From contig FN649750.1 of NCBI GenBank assembly GCA_000310025.1, forward strand, positions 142,219 through 199,495: a stretch of 57,277 bases of DNA, written 5' to 3'. Shown one piece after another: positions 47,639 through 57,277 of the stretch (position 1 is its first letter; every line of letters begins with the position of its first letter). Source of the stretch: Ectocarpus siliculosus. Its lineage: Eukaryota > Sar > Phaeophyceae > Ectocarpales > Ectocarpaceae. The notes below the pieces were generated by a model, which worked only from the letters and a program-made list of their open reading frames with translations, was not told where the DNA came from and did no database searches. The position numbers were made by a program, and so were the translations under genes.

Positions 47639-50600
47639 ATGGAACGATGGCCTCCGTCGCTGCTCCTGTGTGCTTTGACAACGGCATCGGTCGCCAGTTT
47701 CGGGCTGCTCTTGCCGCCATCTCCACGGTGCAGCCCCTTCCACCCGGCTGCAGCGATTTCGGCGCCCGACGCCGACGCACCAAGGCTACCCACAGCTGAC
47801 CGCCACTGCCGAACCGCGACACTCGGAGGAACGGCCGCAGCGCTAGCGGCAGAAGCAACCCCCCCTCGCCGACGGCGACTAGTTCGGCTTTCTCTGTCGA
47901 CGGCATCGTCCACGCCGGAATCAGCGGGAGAAGATCAAGGTAAGGGACGCGCTCGGCATTCCTCGCCTTTTGCCACAACACTCAAGTTATTTCAGGTGGA
48001 GACGCAGCTCCGACGCCGATTCAATCAGGAGAACATAACCCTCCGGCATTATCTTCTTCCTCCTCCCGCCCAGCAGGAAAGGCGTTCTCGTCCCCAAACC
48101 CCCAAGAAGGCGTCGACGACGCCGAAGCAAGGGCCGAGACAGCCCTCCGAAAGCTCTCTCCGTCTGAGCTGTCGGGAATGAAGGCCCGCCTCGGGCTCGA
48201 CCTCAGCCTGGAGGGCGGCGAAGACATCATCGCACAAGCCGTGCCTGTCCTTGCGGACAAGATTAGGGCCAAAGCAGCCGCCCAAGAGGTGAGCCGGGCC
48301 GGAGTCTTGGAGGCGAGATAATTGCGGGGAGAAAAATTTAACGTATCTACAAGAACTCGGAAGACTGTGACCACCCGCCGAGACTGGACTCAATCGGGGT
48401 CCGTTGGGGTCCTGGCGCTGTTCCCAGATGACTTCACCTTGGGATACGTTGTGTCTAGGCCTTTTCCAAAGAAGGAGGTGTCCTTCTGTCTTGCCGTTTT
48501 GGCCTTCCTTCTTGTGTCACATTGACGTCGTGTGCCTTTTCTTGCCGAAACCACAGCAAGGACGACCTTGTTTCGCGAAGTTGACTGCTGTGTGAGGTAT
48601 TGCGTGCAGTACAGAACTAGCGGAATATTGGCAGCAATGGCGAGGTTTGCCATGTGCGATAAGCCGCAACAACGGGTCGTCGACGTCACGCGTACTCGTC
48701 GCATGTCGTTTGGTATCACCGCATCTACGCTTGGCTCCCCTCGCCCATTCCCATCACCCCTCACGCAGCTATTCCGAACAGCACCTTGACCCTCACCTAG
48801 CGTAATGAAGGACCGCCATGAACCCGCAACCAAACCAAAAACCACCAGTCAGAACGAAGCGCCGCAGTTCCGGCGCAACACCAGCCAGCACCACAACAAG
48901 ACCCAACCAAACGTTCGACGTCATCATCAACGGTGCCCTTATCTCCGGCGGAGCAAGCCTCCGCGGGGGGTTCGCCTAGGGGGGATTGGGCCGGCGGGGC
49001 AGAAGGGGACGGGGTGGAGAAGGGCTGGGTGGGAGAGAAGGGGAGCAGGAGGTGGGTGGGCGCGCCGGGAGAGAAGCCTCCGAGGCAGAGGCACGCCAAG
49101 CGGCAGCCGGATCCGCCGCTGGCTCCCGGCGAGAGATCGTACTTCGCCACCTGTCCGAGGTGTGTTGTGCCTGCTGCGCGTTTCCTTAGTTTTTTCTTCG
49201 TTTTCTCTTCGATATCAACGTTCCAGATGCATGTGCTTGGTGATAGGGTAGAGCCAACCCCGCCCCTGGCTTCCGGTCAGGAATCGTTTTTGGAGACCGC
49301 CACTGGTACGACCGTAGAATTGAAGTGTGTGGATGATGTCAAGAGCAGGAAAATTTTCTTGTATTGTTCATGTTCTAGCCTAATTCACCTTGTTTGGATT
49401 GCTAGCCTGTAGCGATGATAAATAATGGTGGGTTGTCGACTGGGAGGTGCTGGGTCGAGGTTTGATCGAGTTGCAGTGCGCAGAAAACAGAACAATGACG
49501 ATGTGGGTCGCACCGGTACTCATCTGTGTATTTCACCGTTGGCCCGATTTTTGGGGGTGATTCGAAGCGATTTCTCTCTGTTGCTGTGGAATAACAGTCA
49601 AGGCTTGTTGTTCCAATGCTTTTGGCACGTACCAAAATGAGGTTGTAAGGTGTTGAATAGTCCAGCCGATGCGCTCGTGTGTGCACGGTAAAGGTGTAGG
49701 GTCCACATCAGTTACAGTAACAGGCGTGTCGAACTACTTTGTATCTCCGACCTCCCCATGTGCGAGGCCAGGCCTTTGTGATGGTCCTAACGCATGACGG
49801 GTGCATCACGCGCCGATCGTTCGGCCATAATATCACTTTACGTACAAGGCTGACCGACGTTTTGCGGTGCTACTCTTTGCGTCCTCACGGTGCCGTCGTG
49901 CGGAATGTAGATTGTCCCATGGTGAAACCTACCGCGTACGTCGCGTGCGTAGGTACTTGGAGCGTCCGGGGGCTGACACGGACGGCAACACCCCGCATCC
50001 TGTCAAGTTTCGCGAAATATCTCTCTCGCTTCGTAGGTAGACACAAAAGGTACACTTCATATGCTCTTTGGCGTTTGAATCGTTATCATTGTCCTGTACC
50101 TCCTCGTTGATATTTTTGAGCCGTGCTTACACGGCTGCTCTCCCGTACCCTCCAACTTTGGTCTTGGCACCCGTCTCCGGGCCTGCAGGGGCCTTGAGAC
50201 GGTCCTTCGAGACGAGCTCATGTCACCGCTTGTTGGAGCCACCCTGGTGAAGAGCAGCGGGCGGGGGTGCCACTTTCGGGGAGACCAAGCGGTGGGCTAC
50301 AAGGCCATCCTCTGGCTTCGCACCGCCCACCGGTAAGATAGCCTTCCCTGCTTGGCTCTCGCGCGGAGATAGCGATAGACGAAGGGCTGTCTACATAGAT
50401 GCGCAAGATTAGTTTGACACAAGCCTCGACTTTAAAGAAGCAGTGGTGTGCTTACTCATCATTCACTGCTCTGGGACTTTTGGAATCTGGTCGTAGGGCC
50501 CTTGAGCTTGTTGGGGGACCCCCCCTCCCGCACGCACGCCCCCAACCCTTTTCCGCAGCCGTCAACAAACGCGACCCTCATTCTAGGGCGCATCTAAATA

Positions 50601-53264
50601 AAGCGGTGCCAAATACTTGTCCTCTTGGATGCCTGCCACGGAACGTATAGGCTGCACAATTTCGGCGCCACTTACGTTTGTTTTGTGTCTCTCCAACAAC
50701 CTTCGAAACATGCCTGCGCAGGGTCCTGGAGCTTGTCGGGGAGGGGGGTAGCCCCCTTGGGGCGCCCATCGACGGGGGGGAGGCGCTGTACGGGGCGGCT
50801 GCGGCCGTGCCTTGGTCGCGCTACATGGAACAAGGGCAGACTTTGTGCGTCGATGCCATTCTGGGCGTAGTACCAGACGGACTGACGCACTCGCATTTCA
50901 CCGCCCTCACGGTTAAGGTAAAGTGGTGTCTTTCCCTTTTCGTCTATTCCCTGGGTTGTAGGTGTGGTCGGCCATGTGGTGTTTCGCAGATGGCAGCAGT
51001 ACATTTTTGTTTTTCTTGTGTCTGCTCTGTTGTTGCACCGTTCTGCGTGGGTGTGGCCCCCACTGTGTCAATGAAAGCTTCCGTCTCGTTGAACCCTAGG
51101 CGAGGTTGGGGTGCGATGTTCCATCCCTGCTGAGATTATGGGATTCGTTGCTATGCCCTAGGCACCATTAACCCTGACCCCCCGCCGTACCCTGCGAAAC
51201 CGAATCCGAAACGACAGAACGCGGTGGTCGACCAGCTTCGAGACGACGGCAAGCGGCCCTCCGTCGACACGGAGAACGCGGATCTCCCCTTGGTGGTCTA
51301 CCTCGACCGTGGCCGGGCCCTCCTGTACCGCAGCCTTAGCGGCACTCGCTCGATGCACAAGAGGGGGTACCGCGACGCAATGCACGCGGCCTCACTGAAG
51401 GAGAATGTCGCCGCTGGGCTCCTCCTGGCCAGCGGGTGGGACCCTGAGACGCAAGGTGATTGGTGGGGAAGTGTTTGGAAGCCATTTCAGCAGCGTCGTG
51501 GGTGGGACCCGGAACCCGGATATCCGAGTAGATTGGTGGGCGTGGTTGGTATATTTTTACAGCATTTTTGGGGGTGGGACCCGGACATTCGAGTAGATTC
51601 GGTGGGCGTAGTTGGTATCTCTTCATTCTGTGTAAGAAATGGTGTGGCCTTTATTCCACCTCTTGTTGACCGGTGACCAGTAGGGCTCCACTTAATTTGT
51701 ATTGACACGCAACAACAGTGCTCCATTTCCCCCCATCGTACCTTACACCCTCTTGCCACCCAATACCCCCTTTTCAATTTTCTTCTCTGTCGTGCTTGCT
51801 GCGTCCGTCTTGTGGTGGTGGCTTGTAAGCTCTGGCGGATCCCATGTGCGGGTCGGGCACGCTGGTGATAGAGGCGGCTCTCATCGCTCTTCGCAGGGCA
51901 CCAGGTTTGGTTGCGATGGGGGCGTACGGGGGTGGGGGTAGGGCGAAAGTGGCCGGTTGGAAGCCTGCGGTGACTGCCTGGCCAGACTTCGACCCGGTGC
52001 TCTGGAGAGAGACCGTGGGGGAAGCCCTGCAGCTGCAGAGGGCGAAACCGCCGGCAGCAATCATGGGGAACGACTGGCATCATGGGGCGTTGTCGCTGGC
52101 TTGGGTAAGTGTGTCATAGATACCTTGATGGATTTTTAGAAATCAATCATCGCGTAAGGAAGAGAGTATTTTATTTGATTGGTCCGACAGAGAACTGTGA
52201 TCTTCCGATGGAGGGGGAGATGGAGCTGCATCAGTGCACGTACCAGCATGCCACGAGTTGACCGACATGTGCCAAATTACCCCTGGAGAACAGTATGCAG
52301 AAGGTTTTATTCCATTGTACTCCCCTCCCCCTCTGCGCTCCGAGCTTAGAACACCCGCCCTCCATCGAGATTCTTAGACGGAAGCGTGCAGAAAAAATCG
52401 TTCTTCGGTTGTTCGGGGACGTGAGGGGACGGTGTCGTCCGCTTAGCTTGCATGTGTGTTGGTGGGTGCTTCGTGGCCGCTATCGGATTGCTTGTCGAGA
52501 TTAAGACCTCCAACTTGGGTTGAGGGTAATTCTGCCCCCCCCCCCCCCTCCCCCTGAAAAGGGGGGGAAAACAAGCTAGATGTAGATGATATGATGAATG
52601 GGATAGGGAAAATGTTCGAGACACCTTGAGCAAGATTGGAAGGAACGATTGGCCTTCGGTAATCGGTCCCGTGGGAACAAGGCTCCGTCCTCTCGAGAAC
52701 GCGTGGTAAATGGACTAACCGCTAAGGCAATGAAAACGTGAGCACGCCCCCCGACATAGCACGTACGTGTGGTCAAGGGTATAGCTGCTGAGGCATTGCA
52801 ATACATGAGTACGCCCCCGCCCCCCGCCCCGAAAACCCGCCTGATCTTGTCAGCGGGACGCAAAGGCTGCCGGTGTTGAGGACTGCATCACTCTCTTCGA
52901 CGAGGACGTAGGGAGGTGGCGACCCCCCGCTTCCGTCGGCCTTGCTGTCACGAACCCCCCCTGGGACTACAGGCTCGATCAGGGAGCGGAGAAGAGCTGG
53001 CTCGGACTGCTGGAGTTCTTGCGACGAGAAGTAGCCGAGAAGGACGCCTGGGTGTTATCAGGAAACCCGGCTCTGTCGAGAACGCTGCGCATGAAGTCGG
53101 AACAGAACATGTTCCTTTCGACGGGGGGGGTCGAGCTGAGATGGCTCAAGTACCACTTGAATGAGTACCGCGGGGATAGGGGGAAAAGGGGCGGAGGGAG
53201 GGGAGGACCGCGGCCGAAGAAAGTGCCACGGAAGCACGATCGACCGGCGATAGATAGGTGGTGA
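47639..53264 (+). CDS. Plastid-targeted RlmL-type THUMP/SAM rRNA guanine-N2 methyltransferase
   Basis: Eight exons: 47639-47939, 47996-48288, 48885-49159, 50189-50332, 50722-50917, 51218-51455, 51830-52104, 52854-53264; together 711 codons including stop, all GT/AG and in phase (the exon-3 acceptor is the least certain). Residues 1-27 form a signal peptide ([17 protein letters not shown]) ending in VASFG, which fits the heterokont ASAFAP plastid cleavage motif. A low-complexity linker follows. [17 protein letters not shown] opens the RlmL N-terminal region and about 290-400 form the THUMP part. [15 protein letters not shown] leads to the Rossmann methyltransferase with SAM loop [15 protein letters not shown] (residues 486-500) and the NPPW catalytic motif (608-611) of N2-guanine methyltransferases. 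Bacterial RlmL makes m2G2445 in 23S rRNA; plastid 23S rRNA is the likely substrate by inference. The tail is Gly/Arg/Lys-rich, suiting RNA binding. A related THUMP tRNA methyltransferase is the alternative. Confidence 0.93.
50478..50530 (+). repeat. Possible decayed copy of RlmL exon-5 start
   Basis: TAGGGCCCTTGAGCTTGTTGG (about 50494-50514) resembles the true exon-5 edge CAGGGTCCTGGAGCTTGTCGG at about 50719-50739, including the AG acceptor. Similarity fades on both sides, so this is a weak case. Confidence 0.35.
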
Positions 53265-54600
53265 TAATTTCTGTTTTTTTATGCTGCACAACAGTTCTTT
53301 AAGTTTGTGTGTTGCTGTTGCAAAATTGAGTGTTGCTTGTCGCATATCCATCGCTCTATCGTAAAGTGGTGTTGCCATGTTTATTGAAGAATAATGTTTC
53401 CATGTCAAGAAAAGTTACCATCCCTATTCATACGCCAATATCAAGTATGTCGTCCCCGTTGGTTGCTGTCGCGCCTTGCGTATTCGCCTCAGATCGACCA
53501 TAACTTTTCATCCTATTCCACAAGACATGCCACAAGATTACGTTCTGGGTATATGAAGCAGGCTGGCATCACAGCAAATCGCCTGGTACCACCCAAATCG
53601 TACCGAGCCCGCCACATGTACGGCAATTCAATCTGAAAACATTTCCAGGGAGGGTGCAGATGTTCTTCTCTTCGTGTTTTTTTGCAAAGTGACCACCTCA
53701 AAAGCGAACTCCATGCACCACCTCACTCGTAGGTTCTTCCGAACCGGCACACACGCCCCGAGTAGTCAAACGCACCTTGTTGCCCACGTGCATACTGGCG
53801 GGGCACACGTCTCGCACCCCCCAACTCCTTTGTGCGCGTACATGTAGCTACAAGCTTACAGCACAGTACAATATCGGCGTTGGAACCCACATGTTCATGC
53901 TGTGATAAAGGTTGGGCTTCTTGGAACACATAGAAAATATTTTCTCGTTCGGGGTTGGGCATTCCCTTGGTGAAAATGAGTATCAGAATCACAATCGAGT
54001 CCTCTTCCTTTGTGCATCAGTGGTCATTCCTGCATGAGCACGTTCTGCCGGTGCGACGAACTACGGGGAGAGCACGCAGCAACTCAAGAACTACCCTAAA
54101 CATGGAGTTCCAACAAAAGTGAACAACACATCTTCGAGAAAATATACGAGACTATCGTCAACATCCACAAGTCCACATCCCCAAGAAGTGCCAATTTCCC
54201 CGACATACCCTGGGTCGAATCACTACAGAGAAGCAGCAACGCTTGACAAAAAGGAATGGACCGTCTATTTCTACCATAGGTACCTATGATCACCACCAAC
54301 ATGTCGCCGAGACATCTGCGGAAAGAGAGAAAAATACCTATCCCAGCCGGTCGGTATGTCCAGGTGCCAAACAAAGGCATTTCCATGGCGTAGTTAACGG
54401 TGGGAGGAGCAACTCCAACCAACTCTTATGACAAACTCTGCTGAACCGAAATACATCTATGCAAAGTGAATCTACTGTATCGTAGAGACAAGAAAAGGGA
54501 CGATGATGAACTGATGAACCTTATACCAAGAGGGGGAGGGTCATAAACGCTTGGATATCGTAAACAGCGGTTCTCTTTCGCTAGAATGACCGTAATATTC
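53265..54600. other. Region between RlmL-like gene and retroelement
   Basis: No gene recognised. It holds the 3' untranslated region of the upstream gene and short frames without motifs on both strands. The right boundary is where the 73-bp repeat of the DIRS-like element begins. Confidence 0.45.
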
Positions 54601-54673
54601 TGTTGTATTCTTATCCCTTACCCAGATCATTCAATGTAAGTATTGGATTTGGTTGGGTGAGGCCTCCTGCGCC
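54601..54673. repeat. 73-bp direct repeat, outer copy (putative B2)
   Basis: Identical over 73 bases to 54944-55016. Immediately next to it lies an inverted arm, so GAGGCCTCCTGC/GCAGGAGGGCCTC (about 54659-54695) forms a stem with a one-base bulge, and GATCATTCAA (54625-54634) pairs with TTGAATGATC (54733-54742). Confidence 0.9.
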
Positions 54674-54943
54674 TGCAGGAGGGCCTCGCCACAAGTAACC
54701 CTTTGGGCTGGGTGTACCCAGGCCCAAAGTGTTTGAATGATCAGCAAGTTCATGAATATAGTAAGCATTGTGTAGGGCGGGTGGGATGGTCTCAAATATA
54801 CCCCTTCTTCTCTGCTCCGGCGTATTTCGGGAGAGAAAAGGGGGACTGAACTAGGTGGGGTCATTTTCCAACATCCTTTCTGGAATATCTGACTCTTCTC
54901 GATTTCGTTCCGAAATCTAGATGCGTCTCAAATCCGAGATTAC

Positions 54944-55016
54944 TGTTGTATTCTTATCCCTTACCCAGATCATTCAATGTAAGTATTGGATTTGGTTGGG
55001 TGAGGCCTCCTGCGCC
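54944..55016. repeat. 73-bp direct repeat, inner copy (putative B1)
   Basis: Perfect copy of 54601-54673, 343 bp away in direct orientation. It lies about 105 bp downstream (in element sense) of the recombinase stop codon. Perfect identity suggests a recently active element. Confidence 0.9.
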
Positions 55017-55121
55017 GGTCTGTGGTCCCGCCCATTACTTTCTTGTTAATTATCCGATCTGTCACATCTTATTTATTGACCACTCACGCCTCTAAGCTAG
55101 GTCTCGCCCACCCAAACTTTC

Positions 55122-56579
55122 TTATTTTTCGCGGCGAGCACACGCAGAGAAATCGCATGTGAAGTCAGCCGACAACGGCAACACGTTTGAGTCTGCGTAC
55201 AGCTCGCTCCGGATCCTCTTGGAACCCGTTGCCCCCACACTAGTAGTGGCGCCAACATATCGCTTCGCTACACTCTCCGTACGCCACCCGGCAATTTTCA
55301 TGATAGCGTCCATCGCCGTTCCGTCAAGCGACTGCGCTACCGAACCTCCAACGCGGAACGAATGCATAGTGTAGCGGTGCGGCAGTCCCGCCGCTCGCAG
55401 ATGCCCTTGTAGGGCAGCCGTCATCTGAACCGCCGTAAGCGGAGCACAGCCCCGAGTTCCATCCAGCAGAACGATAGGAAACAGATGTCCTTGGGACAAA
55501 TCCCAGCCAATACCCTCCGCCGCACTGATGTAGGCCGTAACATTGCTTACAGCACAAATAGACGGGCAAGCGACGTCCGGACGCACGACCACGGCATCAA
55601 CGGAGTCGCGGAGGGTCTTGCCGAATTGGAAGTTGAAAATCAGACCCTGCCCCGCGGGCAACCGCAGAACTTGCGATCCCATAGTGAAGGAGAGATCATG
55701 GCCTCGCCGCATGGAGGCGAACGCCAGCGAAAACAAAGCGACGTCCCTGGTGAGCTCAATACGTTCCGCCAAAGAGGACGCAGTCTGCGCGCGAGAGCGC
55801 ATGTCCCTCAACAGATCGATGAGGACGTGCGGTAACATAGCCTCTGCCTGGTTGACAGCGACACCCACACGTTTTTGTTCCTCCCCCGTGAAGACGAGGT
55901 AGGAGTCGACGAGAGGACTACAACAGGGGTTGCCCGAGCGCGTGGCAGGGTCCCAGCTGCTGTCTTTTCCCAACTGTTCTTGCATCGCCATCTTCAGCTT
56001 GGACACGATCCCTTTCTGCATGGACGCGGCAGCATACCGCTTAGCACATGGCGAGTTTGGAAGGCAATCGCGGCCGTGAGTCGTACCGACACCAGGGCAT
56101 GCCCTGTCGTGCACCCACTTGGTACCACTACCTTGTGTGTCCAAGAAGCAGAGATAGTCAAACACGTCTCGGTCCGACGCCTGCTTCCAACCCCGACGTT
56201 GTTGAGTCGCCGAAAGTATGAAAGCGTCGAACCCGTCCGCTACGGCGCACTTACGCTGTTGAGCACGACGGTTAGACGCGGCCGAGAGGACCTGATCACC
56301 CCGAGCGCGCAGCGCGTCGAAATCGATCAACACCCGAGCCGCTTGGGGGTCACGCGGTACCGGACGCCCGCGGGCAGGCTGAACACCGCAGGACCAACAA
56401 TAGTTGTAATGTCCCACGTTTTCCGTCTGGCACGACGAACACGCGACAAACTGGACACAGCCGCCCGGAGGCAGGGTGGGGACCTGTGAGACGAAGCACA
56501 AGCCATCCACAAGCCAAAGGGAGGGAACTGGGCAAGATGGACGAGAGTCGCATGCTGCATTACAAGGTACCGGTGTCAA
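55122..56579 (-). CDS. Tyrosine recombinase (integrase) of DIRS-like element
   Basis: Intact frame of 485 residues. The N-terminal part has a zinc-ribbon-like CSSCQTENVGHYNYCWSCG (Cys 47, 50, 61, 64) and further Cys/His residues near 161-178. The C-terminal half is a tyrosine recombinase catalytic domain: SMRRGHDLSF (Arg 291 or 292), HSFRVGG (His 406, Arg 409), IAGWRTESVAKRYVG (Trp 432, Tyr 441), so the R-H-R-Y tetrad is complete. In DIRS elements this enzyme integrates a circular DNA intermediate without target-site duplication. It starts 46 bp after the pol frame ends, with a 20-base A tract (minus sense) between them. No stops or frameshifts are seen, consistent with a recent insertion. 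A Crypton is the alternative but is made unlikely by the adjacent pol. Confidence 0.9.
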   Translation of the reverse strand: MTPVPCNAACDSRPSCPVPSLWLVDGLCFVSQVPTLPPGGCVQFVACSSCQTENVGHYNYCWSCGVQPARGRPVPRDPQAARVLIDFDALRARGDQVLSAASNRRAQQRKCAVADGFDAFILSATQQRRGWKQASDRDVFDYLCFLDTQGSGTKWVHDRACPGVGTTHGRDCLPNSPCAKRYAAASMQKGIVSKLKMAMQEQLGKDSSWDPATRSGNPCCSPLVDSYLVFTGEEQKRVGVAVNQAEAMLPHVLIDLLRDMRSRAQTASSLAERIELTRDVALFSLAFASMRRGHDLSFTMGSQVLRLPAGQGLIFNFQFGKTLRDSVDAVVVRPDVACPSICAVSNVTAYISAAEGIGWDLSQGHLFPIVLLDGTRGCAPLTAVQMTAALQGHLRAAGLPHRYTMHSFRVGGSVAQSLDGTAMDAIMKIAGWRTESVAKRYVGATTSVGATGSKRIRSELYADSNVLPLSADFTCDFSACARREK

Positions 56580-56587
56580 TCAAAGAG

Positions 56588-56609
56588 ATTTTTTTTTTTT
56601 TTTTTTTTG
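56588..56609. repeat. Poly-T (poly-A on minus) tract between pol and recombinase ORFs
   Basis: About 20 consecutive T on the plus strand just downstream of the pol stop and upstream of the recombinase ATG in element sense. It could be a slippery tract, a translation reinitiation spacer or a captured poly-A; the sequence does not decide. Confidence 0.8.
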
Positions 56610-56624
56610 AAGAGCGGCGGCCAC

Positions 56625-57275
56625 CTAAGAACAAGAACCAAAATCAACCTCGTAAGCTACCATGGACCACCTCGGGTACTTCCACTCTTTCAGGGACCCA
56701 TCTGGGCAGGGCCACTGGAAATATCCCCCCGCATTAGGCGGGGAAATCAGCAAAGACCGTACTGCCGCCTGCTGCACTCGAGGGAACCAGTAAGACCTAG
56801 AACCCGGTACAACAATAACCGCATGCGCGTGGCACTCCGCAAGGTGTTGCACTACGTGGCCCGCCATCACCGGCGGCGGGAAACAATAACCGAATGCTCG
56901 ATCCAGAGAACCTGGGCGCAACGACACGTCTTGGGCGAAAACATCTACACCCGATGAACCCTCGCAATCATAGCGCGAGAAAAACGGCAGAACAACGTCC
57001 GACTCCGGGATACGTTGAGCCGAAGCGTCGGAGGCCATGAGGTCGATAGTAAACGGCCCCATGTCTGCCCAGAGAGCCTGAAAGGCCGCCGGGTTGAGCC
57101 TGATGATGCCCTCACGCGAAGGGCGAGAGATATCATCAGCGACGACATTGGCAGCCGACGGGACCCATTTGAGGGACAGCATAAACTCATACTCGACTTG
57201 TAGCTCGAACAAACGAACAAGAAGTGCGTGCGTTTCTGGGTCGCGCGCTCGCCCCCTGTTGAAAGATCCACACAC
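56625..57275 (-). CDS. C-terminal pol (RNase H and downstream region) of DIRS-like element, partial
   Basis: Open from the window edge, at least 216 residues. LKWVPSAANVVADDISRPS matches the end of retroelement RNase H domains (x-P-x-x-N-x-x-A-D-x-x-S-R). FTIDLMASDASAQRIP, FFSRYDCEGSSGVDVFAQD and AFGYCFPPPVMAGHVVQHL resemble the region that follows RNase H in DIRS-like pol proteins. The reverse transcriptase domain must lie upstream, outside the window. The internal ATG at the edge is not the true start. Confidence 0.82.
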   Translation of the reverse strand: MCGSFNRGRARDPETHALLVRLFELQVEYEFMLSLKWVPSAANVVADDISRPSREGIIRLNPAAFQALWADMGPFTIDLMASDASAQRIPESDVVLPFFSRYDCEGSSGVDVFAQDVSLRPGSLDRAFGYCFPPPVMAGHVVQHLAECHAHAVIVVPGSRSYWFPRVQQAAVRSLLISPPNAGGYFQWPCPDGSLKEWKYPRWSMVAYEVDFGSCS

Positions 57276-57277
57276 CG

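Larger units (their letters stand above)
54601..57277 (-). mobile_element. DIRS/Ngaro-like tyrosine-recombinase retrotransposon, 3' part
   Basis: On the minus strand the window contains, in order, an RNase H-containing pol C-terminus (57275-56625, open at the window edge), a tyrosine recombinase ORF (56579-55122), a 73-bp repeat (55016-54944), 270 bp of other sequence and an identical 73-bp repeat (54673-54601). This matches the split-direct-repeat ending (B1-A2-B2) of PAT/Ngaro-type DIRS elements. The 5' half with reverse transcriptase and A1 repeat lies beyond the window. The exact 3' boundary is inferred from the repeat edge. Confidence 0.85.

Noticed and set aside
55122-56579. Crypton or prophage integrase
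   Set aside because: The adjacent RNase H-containing pol frame on the same strand and split direct repeats indicate a DIRS-like retroelement.

Overview
This is a nuclear genomic window from a multicellular stramenopile, most likely a brown alga (Ectocarpus-like). The reasons are long introns that fill most of each gene, a GH16/KRE6-type beta-glucan gene, a CBM20-GT20-HAD trehalose-6-phosphate synthase fusion, a plastid presequence with a heterokont ASAFAP-like motif, and a DIRS-type retroelement. Species assignment is inference. All gene models were built by hand from conserved protein motifs, GT/AG sites and codon phase across introns; none was checked by alignment software or transcripts.

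Layout. (1) 420-7916, + strand: 3' part of a KRE6/SKN1-like GH16 gene whose 5' end lies outside the window; bases 1-280 look like low-quality contig end. (2) 10846-14532, - strand: NAA10-like catalytic subunit of the NatA N-terminal acetyltransferase, five exons, convergent with gene 1. (3) 18533-36600, - strand: 25-exon trehalose-6-phosphate synthase/phosphatase-like gene. The 25 exons sum to exactly 1048 codons, and both catalytic domains lack key residues. (4) 37058-38515, + strand: ankyrin-repeat protein, divergent from gene 3 across 457 bp. (5) 39955-42850, - strand: a decayed segmental copy of exons 8-12 of gene 3, introns included, flanked by a second duplicated block. (6) 43190-47638: no recognised gene; holds a 100-N assembly gap flanked by long inverted arms and poly-C, plus short repeat clusters. 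(7) 47639-53264, + strand: eight-exon plastid-targeted RlmL-type (THUMP plus SAM methyltransferase) rRNA methyltransferase, 711 codons. (8) 54601-57277, - strand: 3' half of a DIRS/Ngaro-like retrotransposon with RNase H region, intact tyrosine recombinase ORF and 73-bp split direct repeats.

The genes do not form an obvious pathway: they act in cell-wall or storage glucan metabolism, protein N-acetylation, trehalose-phosphate signalling and plastid rRNA modification. The most unusual structural theme is repeated local duplication of exon edges with their splice sites. In TPS intron 4 the exon-4 3' end and its donor are repeated six times. The KRE6 intron before exon 5 holds a frameshifted copy of the next exon's acceptor edge. 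The RlmL gene has a weaker case, and a multi-exon TPS copy has become a pseudogene. No clearly new multi-gene system is visible; the best leads are these splice-site arrays, the degenerate double-domain TPS, and the inverted-repeat element around the gap.
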